Origin: Candidatus Nomurabacteria bacterium
GTDB taxonomy: Bacteria; Patescibacteriota; Minisyncoccia; Phycocordibacterales; CSBR16-119
Direction: 5' to 3'
Assembly (NCBI GenBank): GCA_007117675.1
Contig: SKGB01000050.1
Location: forward strand, 1 to 24,716
DNA: 24,716 nt
Positions within the stretch are counted from its first letter, which is position 1; the number at the start of each line of letters is the position of its first letter. Shown here piece after piece: positions 15,392 to 22,365 of the stretch. The notes beneath the pieces are model-generated. The model was not told the origin of the DNA. It worked only from the letters and a program-made list of their open reading frames with translations, and ran no database searches. The translations under genes were made by a program, and so were the position numbers.

Positions 15392-15419
15392 AAATTATTT
15401 ATACTAACCTTATATTTAT

Positions 15420-15614
15420 ATGGATTATTTTACACAAAATAATGTTAAACATATTGACTACAAGGACATTGAAATTTTGCGAATGTTTGTAAGTCCGTCA
15501 GGTAAAATTATGCCTCGACGACGAACAAAACTTTCTGCAAAAAACCAACGAAACGTTGCGCAAGCTGTAAAGCGGGCACGATTCATGGGAATGCTTCCTT
15601 TTGTTCAAAAATAA
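15420..15614 (+). CDS. rpsR: Ribosomal protein S18
   Basis: 64 residues, a little shorter than the usual ~75. The S18 core is clear: HIDYKDIEILRMFVSPSGKI, then PRRRTKLSAKNQRNVAQAVK and a RARFMGMLPF end. It binds 16S rRNA with S6 in the platform of the small subunit. No Cys residues are present. TATACT (15400-15405) lies 14 nt before the ATG and could start an extra transcript. A perfect 18 bp hairpin terminator follows. Confidence 0.95.
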   Translation: MDYFTQNNVKHIDYKDIEILRMFVSPSGKIMPRRRTKLSAKNQRNVAQAVKRARFMGMLPFVQK

Positions 15615-15620
15615 CATTCA

Positions 15621-15665
15621 AAAAGAAAAGACCCGCTTGTCAGATAAGCGGGTCTTTTCTTTTGG
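15621..15665. terminator. Perfect 18 bp hairpin terminator after rpsR
   Basis: The arms 15621-15638 (AAAAGAAAAGACCCGCTT) and 15646-15663 pair completely around GTCAGAT. The GC-rich core is at the loop end and the T-rich tail lies within the right arm. Confidence 0.88.
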
Positions 15666-15689
15666 TTTAAAATACTATAAAGTTTAGTA

Positions 15690-16265
15690 ATGTTAGAATA
15701 TAATGAAATTAAACCAAAGGTAGTTATTGTTTTTGAGGGGGAGCCTTGGGAGGTTCTCGACTCACATGTTTTTAGAAAACAGCAACGAAAACCAGTAAAC
15801 CAAACAACTCTACGAAACCTTATTACGGGAAGGACTTTAGAGCATTCTTTCCATCAGTCCGACAAGGTTCACGAAGCTGATGTGTCAAAAAAAGACGCAA
15901 AGTACTTGTACCAAAAAGGTTCGGAAATATGGTTTTGTTCACCAGATAACCCAAAGGATCGGTTCACCCTGCCTTTTGATGTGATTGGAAAGAAGATAAA
16001 CTTTATGATACCAAACACGGTATACACTGCGCGTGTATTCAATGAAGATCATATATTCTCTCTTGATATGCCTATTAAAGATGTGTATGAAGTGAAAGAG
16101 GCTCCGCCTAACATAAAAGGAAATACTGCTTCAGGAAGTAGTAAACCAGTAATTCTCAAAACTGGCGCAACAGTACTTACTCCTTTTTTTATTGAGGCAG
16201 GGGATAAGATTGTGGTAAATATTGAAACAGGAGAGTACATAGAGCGATATAAAGACAAAGAATAA
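15690..16265 (+). CDS. efp: Elongation factor P with atypical tip loop
   Basis: 191 residues. EF-P enters the ribosomal E site and relieves stalling at proline stretches. Three beta-domains are readable: an N-terminal KOW-like domain (1-62), a middle OB domain (about 67-125) and a C-terminal OB domain (about 132-188, GATVLTPFFIEAGDKIVVNIETGEYIERY). The domain I loop between HV (26-27) and LRNL (41-44) reads FRKQQRKPVNQTT. It lacks the usual GKG tip and is one residue longer, so the usual Lys34-type modification site is not obvious. TACTAT (15673-15678) or TATAAA (15676-15681) lies 8-11 nt before the ATG. It has its own terminator downstream. Confidence 0.93.
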   Translation: MLEYNEIKPKVVIVFEGEPWEVLDSHVFRKQQRKPVNQTTLRNLITGRTLEHSFHQSDKVHEADVSKKDAKYLYQKGSEIWFCSPDNPKDRFTLPFDVIGKKINFMIPNTVYTARVFNEDHIFSLDMPIKDVYEVKEAPPNIKGNTASGSSKPVILKTGATVLTPFFIEAGDKIVVNIETGEYIERYKDKE

Positions 16266-16268
16266 TAC

Positions 16269-16306
16269 AAGACACCGTGCAAGAGATTGCTCGGTGTCTT
16301 TTGTTT
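16269..16306 (+). terminator. Terminator of efp
   Basis: AAGACACCG (16269-16277) and CGGTGTCTT (16292-16300) pair. After a T-T mismatch an inner GCAA/TTGC helix carries a GAGA tetraloop. A TTGTTT tail follows. Confidence 0.85.
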
Positions 16307-16333
16307 GACAAAGTAAGAAACTATCTTTATTGT
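16305..16333 (+). promoter_or_regulatory. Promoter of the small gene at 16363
   Basis: TTGACA (16305-16310, exact -35), a 17 nt spacer and TATTGT (16328-16333). The predicted start is near 16340, giving a leader of about 23 nt. The -35 abuts the efp terminator tail. A second -10-like TAATAT (16348-16353) lies 9 nt before the ATG. Confidence 0.6.
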
Positions 16334-16362
16334 TAAATAAAATAATTTAATATTTTGTTCTT

Positions 16363-16845
16363 ATGGAAACAAAACACACACACAGTGAGACATACTCTCT
16401 TCATGAAACTGTTTCGGCTACGGCTTACGTTACTATTTTTTCAACAAAACGACCCGTTTTGTTTAGTTTGTTGCATGAAGATGAGTCCTATGGGCACCTT
16501 CAAATAACCTGTATAGCGGCTCACGGTGTAATTTCTTTTGAGAGGTTTCAAGCCTTCTTTGAAGCTGTTAAAGATCAGGTGTTGCAAATGTTTGATATTG
16601 ATGTGGGTATGTGCTTGCCGTATCGAGATGAGATACATTCTCAAGATATGCTGAGCCATATCTATGTAAATATTGAAATTTTCAAATCATCCTCCAGTGT
16701 TGAGGTGAGTATCTCTCCGTCTCACGACAAAGCAGAGTCCTCTGTTGTGGAGGTTCTTCAGAAAAAAAGTTCTGCTTTTTTTCAAGGGGAGGGTTTTGAT
16801 AGGTTACGCTTTAATTTAGATGACTCTTCTGATGCTCACTCATAA
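16363..16845 (+). CDS. Hypothetical protein
   Basis: 160 residues, start ATG at 16363, stop TAA. I do not recognise the family. There is no signal peptide or membrane helix. It begins with a His/Thr/Ser-rich stretch. A probable alpha/beta domain follows, with a strand-like VSATAYVTIFS, an amphipathic helix (ISFERFQAFFEAVKDQVLQMF) and further strands (SHIYVNIEIF, SVEVSISP). The end is acidic and Ser-rich. It has a consensus-like promoter and shares a bidirectional terminator with recA, so it is probably a real, single-gene unit. Function unknown. Confidence 0.65.
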   Translation: METKHTHSETYSLHETVSATAYVTIFSTKRPVLFSLLHEDESYGHLQITCIAAHGVISFERFQAFFEAVKDQVLQMFDIDVGMCLPYRDEIHSQDMLSHIYVNIEIFKSSSSVEVSISPSHDKAESSVVEVLQKKSSAFFQGEGFDRLRFNLDDSSDAHS

Positions 16846-16855
16846 CAGTACACTA

Positions 16856-16884
16856 AAAAATCGCGCCTTGTATGCGCGATTTTT
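16856..16884. terminator. Shared bidirectional terminator between the 16363 gene and recA
   Basis: The perfect 11 bp arms AAAAATCGCGC (16856-16866) and GCGCGATTTTT (16874-16884) enclose a CTTGTAT loop. Each strand has a T-run at its exit, and the convergent genes end 10 and 3 bp away. Confidence 0.9.
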
Positions 16885-16887
16885 CTA

Positions 16888-17955
16888 TTACAATTTATGT
16901 TCTTCCTCGAGACCTTTTTTAATATGTTTTAGTATCTCGTTTCGAAGTGTTTTGTTTTCTTTTTCTTTCAAAAATTGTCTTGTGGCGTCGTACCCTCTTC
17001 CGAGTTTCACTTCTTCTGCGCTAGGTGGCGTGTAGCTATACATTGCACCTGCTTTTTTTATAAGTTTCATTCGTTCTCCAAGCGCAAGCATTTCTCCTTC
17101 AAGTGAGATACCTTCGCCGTAGATAATATCAAACTCTGTTTGTTTAAAAGGTGAGGCGACCTTGTTTTTTACTACCTTTACTCTTGTTCGAGACCCTACA
17201 ACCTCATCTCCTTTTTTAATTTGTGCAATTCTTCTAATATCAAGGCGTACAGAAGAATAAAATTTGAGAGCGTTTCCACCGCTTGTTGTTTCAGGGGATC
17301 CAAACATAACACCAATTTTCATACGTATCTGGTTGATAAATATAATCATGGTTTTTGATTTTGATGTAAGAGCGGTAAGTTTTCGAAGCGCTTGGCTCAT
17401 AAGCCGTGCTTGTTTTCCAACTTGGTGCGACCCCATGTCTCCCTCAATTTCATCTTTTGGTGTAAGTGCTGCTACAGAGTCAATGACAATAACATCAATC
17501 GTTCCACTTCGCACCAAACTTTCTGCGATTTCAAGTGCTTGTTCTCCTGTGTCTGGTTGAGAGATAAGAAGTTCGTCTGTTTGTACCCCGAGAGCCTTTG
17601 CATAAATAGGGTCCATTGCATGTTCTGCATCTATAAATGCACAGATACCACCTTCTTTTTGTGCTTCCGCAATAACATGAAGGGTGAGTGTTGTTTTACC
17701 AGAGCTTTCTGGTCCGTATATTTCAACAATTCTTCCACGAGGCAGTCCGCCAATACCAAGTGCAGAATCAAGTCCAAGTGACCCGGTTGAAATAGCACCA
17801 ACATCAACTTTTGGCTGCTCTCCAAGTTTCATAATTGCTCCTTCTCCAAATTTTGTTTGAATAGATTGAAGTGTTTCTTCAAGGTTTGTTTTCTTTAGTT
17901 CCTTGTTGTCTGTCTTTTTTTCTGTCTTTTTAACAGATTTCTTTTTTGTTGCCAT
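16888..17955 (-). CDS. recA: Recombinase RecA
   Basis: 355 residues. RecA forms ATP-dependent filaments on single-stranded DNA, drives strand exchange and triggers SOS-type cleavage. Walker A is GPESSGKT (81-88) and Walker B is VIVIDS (155-160). Loop L1/L2 signatures EGDMGSHQVGKQARLMSQ and NQIRMKIGVMFGSPETTSGG (the second around residue 210) are intact. The N-terminal ~25 residues are a Lys-rich extension (MATKKKSVKKTEKKT). The C-terminal tail is less acidic than in E. coli. The gene is last in a minus-strand unit with ftsK. A TATAAT (17989-17994) with GTGAAA 17 nt upstream may give it its own promoter. No LexA-type box is recognisable. Confidence 0.97.
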   Translation of the reverse strand: MATKKKSVKKTEKKTDNKELKKTNLEETLQSIQTKFGEGAIMKLGEQPKVDVGAISTGSLGLDSALGIGGLPRGRIVEIYGPESSGKTTLTLHVIAEAQKEGGICAFIDAEHAMDPIYAKALGVQTDELLISQPDTGEQALEIAESLVRSGTIDVIVIDSVAALTPKDEIEGDMGSHQVGKQARLMSQALRKLTALTSKSKTMIIFINQIRMKIGVMFGSPETTSGGNALKFYSSVRLDIRRIAQIKKGDEVVGSRTRVKVVKNKVASPFKQTEFDIIYGEGISLEGEMLALGERMKLIKKAGAMYSYTPPSAEEVKLGRGYDATRQFLKEKENKTLRNEILKHIKKGLEEEHKL

Positions 17956-17988
17956 GACTATTGTTGTGTTAGATAAGTAATACTATTA

Positions 17989-18017
17989 ATTATAAAGCTA
18001 TTCTTCGGGGTTTTCAC
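17989..18017 (-). promoter_or_regulatory. Candidate recA promoter
   Basis: On the minus strand GTGAAA (18017-18012), a 17 nt spacer and TATAAT (17994-17989, exact -10). The -35 lies within the 3' end of the preceding gene. The leader would be about 25-30 nt, without a Shine-Dalgarno. Confidence 0.55.
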
Positions 18018-18645
18018 TCTCGACAGTGTCTATTTCTTCTTGTGTGTTTGTTTCTGTTTCCTCTTCTTTTTCATTAGTTGCATCATTTTCTGTCCCTATA
18101 TTTTCCACAACAATACTTTCATCTTCAGGTTGTGTTTCATCTAATGTCATCTCACGTACTTCCTCGTCCTTGGTTTCGTCTGATACCCCTAAGATTTCAG
18201 GTGGTGGTTCGGTTTGTGTTTGGGTAACAAGGGTTCTTGTGAGAGCTCTGTGTTCTTGCACGGTTTGCCAATAGCTTTTAACACCATCTTGCACAGACAT
18301 AATTTCAAAGGTGGCGGTCTTTTGTTTCCCAAACCTGTCTTCGGCGAATATTTCAATCACATTAAATCCAGGCACCAGTACAAGAGTTTCTTCAAACCGT
18401 AAGTCTCGGTTGAGAAATATTTCTTGTCCATTAATGCGAAGTTCTCGTGTACGAAGTGCCATACCTGAAATAGGGGTAATAAGACTATCAATACTTGCTC
18501 CAGAGACAAGGGAGTCTAATGTGACTTCAGGTCCTTTTCTTAAAGCGCTGAGTCTATTAAAAGCAAAAAAAACAACACCTAAGAAAAGGATACTAAGGAT
18601 ACCTCTCTCAAGTATTGTTTTAATTGGGGTTTTTCTTTCTAACAT
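17998..18645 (-). CDS. Membrane-anchored Ig-like domain protein with acidic tail
   Basis: 215 residues. A short basic N-terminus is followed by one hydrophobic segment (about 13-30), giving an N-in signal-anchor. Residues ~40-117 form a small beta-sandwich with TRELRINGQEIFLNRD, then TLVLVPGFNVIEIFAEDRFGK. This is the pattern of bacterial Ig-like / glucodextranase-B-like modules ('NG..v..n..F...v.L..G.N.i.v.A.D..G'). The last ~60 residues are very rich in Glu, Asp and Thr and probably disordered. It lies 25 nt after ftsK and 42 nt before recA on the same strand. The family is not recognised further. A cell-envelope role is inference. Stop is TAG. Confidence 0.75.
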   Translation of the reverse strand: MLERKTPIKTILERGILSILFLGVVFFAFNRLSALRKGPEVTLDSLVSGASIDSLITPISGMALRTRELRINGQEIFLNRDLRFEETLVLVPGFNVIEIFAEDRFGKQKTATFEIMSVQDGVKSYWQTVQEHRALTRTLVTQTQTEPPPEILGVSDETKDEEVREMTLDETQPEDESIVVENIGTENDATNEKEEETETNTQEEIDTVESENPEE

Positions 18646-18670
18646 ATATCTGTGTGTCTGGTGTTTTTAT

Positions 18671-20854
18671 TTACATATCATCATCTTCTTCAATATTGTT
18701 GACACTTTGTTCAAGTACATCTCGAGGTTTTGAACCGTTTTGTGGACCCACCACACCTCGTTCTTCAAGCATGTCTACAATTCGTGCGGCTCGAGAATAT
18801 CCTATTTTAAACTTACGTTGTAAAAATGAAGTGCTCGCTTTTTTTGACTGAATAACAAATTCTCGCGCCTCTTCATACAATTCATCGTCATCAGAAGATT
18901 CATCAAGAGACTGTCCAAATATTGTATTACTTGCCATACCTGCCATGCTTTGGTCGCCACTGAAATTTATTTCATCGGGAAGTTCGTCAGAATTATTTTT
19001 AATAAATTTCACCACTTCTTTTACTTCATTTTCGCTTACATATGGACACTGAAGTCTTTCAGGTGCTTTTTCTCCTGATGAAAATAGCATGTCTCCTGCA
19101 CCAAGAAGTTTTTCTGCACCAGGTTCGTCAATAATAATTCGTGAGTTTACCTGACTTGAAACCTTCAGAGCAATTCGTGCTGGGATATTTGCTTTAATAA
19201 GTCCTGTAATTACGTTCGAGTCGGGTCGCTGTGTTGAGAGAATAAGATGAATTCCTACAGCTCGTGACATTTGTGCTAGTCTCACAATTCCAGATTCGAG
19301 TTCTCGTGGATATGTTGTCATAATATCTGCAAGCTCGTCGATGATCACTACAATATATGGCATTGTTTCCATATCTTGCACCTCTTCCGCTTCTTCTCCT
19401 AATTCTTTTACAAGACTTTTCCTTTTTTTGTGATATGAGCCAATATCTCGAACTGCTTGTTGTTGGAGTACATCATACCGCCGTTCCATTTCTTTTACCG
19501 CCCATTTCAAAGACAGGATTGCTTTTTTGGGTTCTGTAATCACAGGGGTCAGTAAGTGGGGGATAGAGTTGTATAGAGTCAGCTCAACTCGTTTGGGGTC
19601 AACCATGATAAATCGCAAGTCTTGCGGCCCGTTTCTGTACAGAAGTGACGTAACAAGTGCGTGAACCGTAACAGACTTACCAGATCCTGTAGTACCCGCG
19701 ATAAGAAGGTGGGGCATTTTTGCCAAGTCAGCAAAATTTGCATTTCCTGAAATGTCCTTCCCGAGTGCTGTGGTAAGTGGTTTCCCACTGTTCTTATATG
19801 CTTTGTCTTTGAGGAGTGTACCAAGTCCGATAGTCGATTTCGCCTTGTTTGGTATTTCAATACCAACTAAAGATTTTCCAGGAATAGGAGCTTCGATACG
19901 TACTGAAGGCGCCGCTAACGCAAGGGCAATTTCGTTTTGAAGAGCGGTGATTCGAGACAATCGGACACCTTGAGCTGGCTTAAGAGTATAACGGGTAACG
20001 GTCGGTCCTACGGTGATTTCATCCATCTCGACAGGAATATTAAAGTTTTTGAGTGTCCGTTTGATAAGGACAGAGTTTGCCTTTGTGTCTCCTACGCTCA
20101 CGCGTCCGTGATCTTTTTGCAAAAGACTCAATGGAGGGATGATGTATTCAGCAGAGGGAACAAACGCTCGTACCACAACCTCTTCTTCATCTTCTTCTAT
20201 CTTTTCTTGATGAGGTTTTGGTTCTGGAATTTCGTCTATGTCTTCATACTCTTCTTCTTCATCTGGTGCCTCTTCATATTCCTCTTCATATTCATCATAT
20301 TCTTCCTCAAAGTCATCTTCCTCTGTTGTGTCCTTTTGTTTTCGTTTAAACAAACGTCCAATAAAGGAAAGTGATGGTCTTCGGTCAAAGAGTATCAATA
20401 GAGCGATAATGATAAGAGCCCCCAAAAGGGTAATACTGAAATATTCTCCAAAAAGCTGAAATGTCGGCCATCCGAGGGCGTAACCAAGTATGCCTGCTGA
20501 TTCTTGCCCTTGAATAATGTAAATAATCCCAAGACCAGAAAGTACAAACAAGGCAGAACTTATGCTGTGAGACACCGCAACCTTTGGTCTTTTTAATTTG
20601 AAAAATGATATTGCTAATAATAAAAGCACAAGCGGAAGAAGGAAGTATCCAACCCCTACAAGTGCGGTAAATATTTTATATACCTGTTCTCCTGCAACTG
20701 AAGCAAGGTCAAACATTGATGCTGTAAAGAAAAGTGCCAGAATAAAAAACACAATGGAAAGTATCGTGTGCTTTGTTTCTTGTTTGAGGTGCATTCCCAA
20801 CAGTTTTTGTGTTGAATCTTCTTCGTGTGCAACCGGTGTTTTTTTTCGTCCCAT
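18671..20854 (-). CDS. ftsK: DNA translocase FtsK
   Basis: 727 residues. FtsK pumps chromosomal DNA through the division septum. Four hydrophobic segments (about 29-50, 63-83, 97-115, 137-156) anchor it. A strongly acidic linker (about 177-226, Glu/Asp/Tyr-rich) replaces the longer linker of E. coli FtsK. The RecA-like motor has Walker A GTTGSGKS (387-394) and a Walker B region ending in VVIIDELAD. The STQRPDSNVITGLIKANIP block follows. The C-terminal winged-helix gamma domain (about 655-712, SFLQRKFKIGYSRAARI) is the one that reads the polar DNA motifs. The ATG at 20854 lies 6 nt after an extended -10 box. Confidence 0.96.
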   Translation of the reverse strand: MGRKKTPVAHEEDSTQKLLGMHLKQETKHTILSIVFFILALFFTASMFDLASVAGEQVYKIFTALVGVGYFLLPLVLLLLAISFFKLKRPKVAVSHSISSALFVLSGLGIIYIIQGQESAGILGYALGWPTFQLFGEYFSITLLGALIIIALLILFDRRPSLSFIGRLFKRKQKDTTEEDDFEEEYDEYEEEYEEAPDEEEEYEDIDEIPEPKPHQEKIEEDEEEVVVRAFVPSAEYIIPPLSLLQKDHGRVSVGDTKANSVLIKRTLKNFNIPVEMDEITVGPTVTRYTLKPAQGVRLSRITALQNEIALALAAPSVRIEAPIPGKSLVGIEIPNKAKSTIGLGTLLKDKAYKNSGKPLTTALGKDISGNANFADLAKMPHLLIAGTTGSGKSVTVHALVTSLLYRNGPQDLRFIMVDPKRVELTLYNSIPHLLTPVITEPKKAILSLKWAVKEMERRYDVLQQQAVRDIGSYHKKRKSLVKELGEEAEEVQDMETMPYIVVIIDELADIMTTYPRELESGIVRLAQMSRAVGIHLILSTQRPDSNVITGLIKANIPARIALKVSSQVNSRIIIDEPGAEKLLGAGDMLFSSGEKAPERLQCPYVSENEVKEVVKFIKNNSDELPDEINFSGDQSMAGMASNTIFGQSLDESSDDDELYEEAREFVIQSKKASTSFLQRKFKIGYSRAARIVDMLEERGVVGPQNGSKPRDVLEQSVNNIEEDDDM

Positions 20855-20860
20855 GGCTAT

Positions 20861-20869
20861 ATTGTATCA
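20861..20869 (-). promoter_or_regulatory. Extended -10 promoter of ftsK, leaderless arrangement
   Basis: On the minus strand TGATACAAT (20869-20861) is an extended -10, with the ATG 6 nt downstream. A TTGAAA lies further upstream, but the spacer of about 20 nt is long. Confidence 0.6.
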
Positions 20870-20927
20870 CAGGAATCAGTCTTTGTTTTCAATACTATTC
20901 ACACAATACTTTTCAGAAATCTCAACC

Positions 20928-20956
20928 TTGATTTTATTCAAATTGACCGATACACT
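20928..20956 (+). promoter_or_regulatory. Promoter of the winged-helix gene, leaderless arrangement
   Basis: TTGATT (20928-20933), exactly 17 nt, then TACACT (20951-20956), with the ATG 6 nt later (20963). This is the clearest full promoter in the window that predicts a transcript starting at the start codon. It is divergent from the ftsK promoter within a 108 bp gap. Confidence 0.7.
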
Positions 20957-20962
20957 AAGGAC

Positions 20963-21769
20963 ATGAACACAGAAAAAAAGAGAGAAAATCAATCAGACAT
21001 TTTCAAAGGCGTAGAAGAGAAAATGCAAAAAACAGTCACCGCTATATATCTCGTATCTGATCTTATTCCTGAAGATGACACGCTTCGAGAGAGTCTCCGA
21101 CAAAGCACTGTAGAAACCTTGTCTGTTATCGGACAACTTGCGGTTGTGAGTCCAAGTCAGGCTCAAAAAACTATTACCGAAATCCAAAACAAACTAGACC
21201 AAACACTCAATCTTCTCCGTGTTTGTGTATCTGTGGGTTTTGTGTCTGATATGAACTTTTTTATTCTTTCAGAATCTCTTATACAAATACGAGACACCTT
21301 CAACAGTCATTTCAATACTTTGGCACAGCGTTCTCATACAAGCTCTGCCTTTCACAACAGAGCCATTCACGAATTTCAACTTCCTAAAGACCTTGTCGAG
21401 ACTATGGATATTTCAGGAGACGCACCACGCACACAAACACAAAAAGACTCAACGCAAAACATGTCTTTTGCACCAAAGGGAAATAATCTGTCTGATATAA
21501 ACAAAGTAAAACAAACAAACACTCAATCGGACAAAAAAGATACAAGTAATACACAAGCAAACACAAGTCTTCGGGGTAGGGAAAAGCAGGTTCTCGATTT
21601 TGTCCGAGAAAAAGGCGAGGTTTCTTTGGGTGATGTAGCGCTTTCGTTTCCAGAAGTTAGTGAAAAAACAGTCCAAAGAACACTGGTCAAGCTTGTTTCT
21701 CAAAACAAACTCAACAAAACAGGCGAAAAGCGCTGGAGTCGCTACTCGGTGGCATTTGACGCCATGTAA
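20963..21769 (+). CDS. Winged-helix DNA-binding protein with helical N-terminal domain
   Basis: 268 residues. The first ~125 are helical (for example TVTAIYLVSDLIPEDDTLRE and two later helices). They resemble, weakly, four-helix-bundle proteins of the S23/Avd type. Residues ~150-200 are a Gln/Thr/Asn/Lys-rich linker. Residues ~203-265 form a winged helix of the DeoR/MarR style: LRGREKQVLDFVREKGEVSL, then a recognition helix SEKTVQRTLVKLVSQNKL and a wing GEKRWSRYSV. It is probably a transcription regulator. It is divergent from ftsK, but nothing shows that it regulates ftsK. An upstream in-frame ATG (20825) overlaps ftsK and is not favoured. I chose 20963 because of its promoter. Confidence 0.78.
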   Translation: MNTEKKRENQSDIFKGVEEKMQKTVTAIYLVSDLIPEDDTLRESLRQSTVETLSVIGQLAVVSPSQAQKTITEIQNKLDQTLNLLRVCVSVGFVSDMNFFILSESLIQIRDTFNSHFNTLAQRSHTSSAFHNRAIHEFQLPKDLVETMDISGDAPRTQTQKDSTQNMSFAPKGNNLSDINKVKQTNTQSDKKDTSNTQANTSLRGREKQVLDFVREKGEVSLGDVALSFPEVSEKTVQRTLVKLVSQNKLNKTGEKRWSRYSVAFDAM

Positions 21770-21783
21770 GGCTAAAACCATGT

Positions 21784-21824
21784 AAAAACACTTATTTGAC
21801 ATTGTTATATAAGTGTTTTTTTAT
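21784..21824 (+). terminator. Terminator of the winged-helix gene
   Basis: AAAAACACTTAT (21784-21795) pairs with ATAAGTGTTTTT (21809-21820), with a T-rich tail running on to about 21830. Confidence 0.85.
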
Positions 21825-21943
21825 TTTTTTTATGTAACAAGACCCTTCCTAGTCCGTCTTTAGTAGTGACGAAAAGATTGTTTGTACAAAACATTTTTCC
21901 GTCGTTTTTCACAGTAATATTGCTAGTTTTTTATAAAAACTTG

Positions 21944-21952
21944 TGATATTAT
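21944..21952 (+). promoter_or_regulatory. Extended -10 promoter before the structured region
   Basis: TGATATTAT (21944-21952) is an extended -10. A TTGCTA lies 21 nt further upstream, which is too far to count. The predicted start is near 21959. Confidence 0.45.
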
Positions 21953-21958
21953 ATGAAG

Positions 21959-22301
21959 CGACGTGGTGTATTGTGTGTTTGTTTTTCAGACTTGCAAAAT
22001 ACCCGTCAAACAAGTGGAACGATCGTTGAAAACAACATAGCGATCAAACAAAAATATTTCGATATTTTTGTTATTTGTTCTTGTGTTTTTGGTCGATCGG
22101 TATCCGCCGTGTCGACAAGGTAGATACAACAAATTCATTTTGTTGTGTGTGTGGACAGGGATGTTTACGCACAAGACGATGAACAACTGTTCATCATGTA
22201 GGGAAGCCTACACAAAAAACCTTACCGTGTGCTTTGCACACAAACGGTTCGCATAACACGTACGACAAAGGTACCTGTTCCGGGTCGTGTGTATGACGTG
22301 T
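21959..22301 (+). ncRNA. Unidentified structured RNA or long structured leader
   Basis: The gap of about 545 bp between the winged-helix gene and the surface-protein gene has no supported protein gene but holds eight hairpins in a row. They are GATC/GATC with GTTG/CAAC (22021-22045), an 11 bp stem with TTCG tetraloop (22047-22072), GTCGA/TCGAC with CGG/CCG (22092-22116) and ACAACAAA/TTTGTTGT (22126-22146). Then come GATGAAC/GTTCATC (22178-22195), TGTAGG/CCTACA (22197-22212), ACCG-TGTGC/GCACA-CGGT (22224-22248) and ACACGT/ACGTGT with CGAC/GTCG (22256-22301). I could not match the conserved cores of RNase P RNA, tmRNA, SRP RNA or 6S RNA. It may be an independent RNA or the 5' leader of the next gene. 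Confidence 0.4.
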
Positions 22302-22350
22302 ACATATATATGCACTTCATCACAAACAACTTATAAGCTTTTAGCTAATT

Positions 22351-22356
22351 TATAAA
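22351..22356 (+). promoter_or_regulatory. -10-like box before the surface-protein gene
   Basis: TATAAA lies 9 nt before the ATG at 22366, without a clear -35. If used, the surface-protein mRNA would be leaderless and the upstream structured region would be a separate transcript. Confidence 0.4.
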
Positions 22357-22365
22357 ATTTTTAGT

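Noticed and set aside
20238..20459. Ser-rich plus-strand frame opposite the ftsK linker
   Set aside because: It is the antisense image of the Glu/Asp/Tyr-rich linker of FtsK, with no promoter of its own.
22068..22256. Short open frames on either strand in the structured gap
   Set aside because: The 60-66 codon frames have odd composition (Cys/Asn/Thr-rich), no start signal and overlap strong hairpins.
21959..22301. RNase P RNA, tmRNA, SRP RNA or 6S RNA in the structured gap
   Set aside because: I could not find the conserved cores (for example the GAGGAAAGTCC and ACAGAACCCGG segments of RNase P, the tRNA-like ends and tag of tmRNA, or the SRP GGAAG/AGCA loop).
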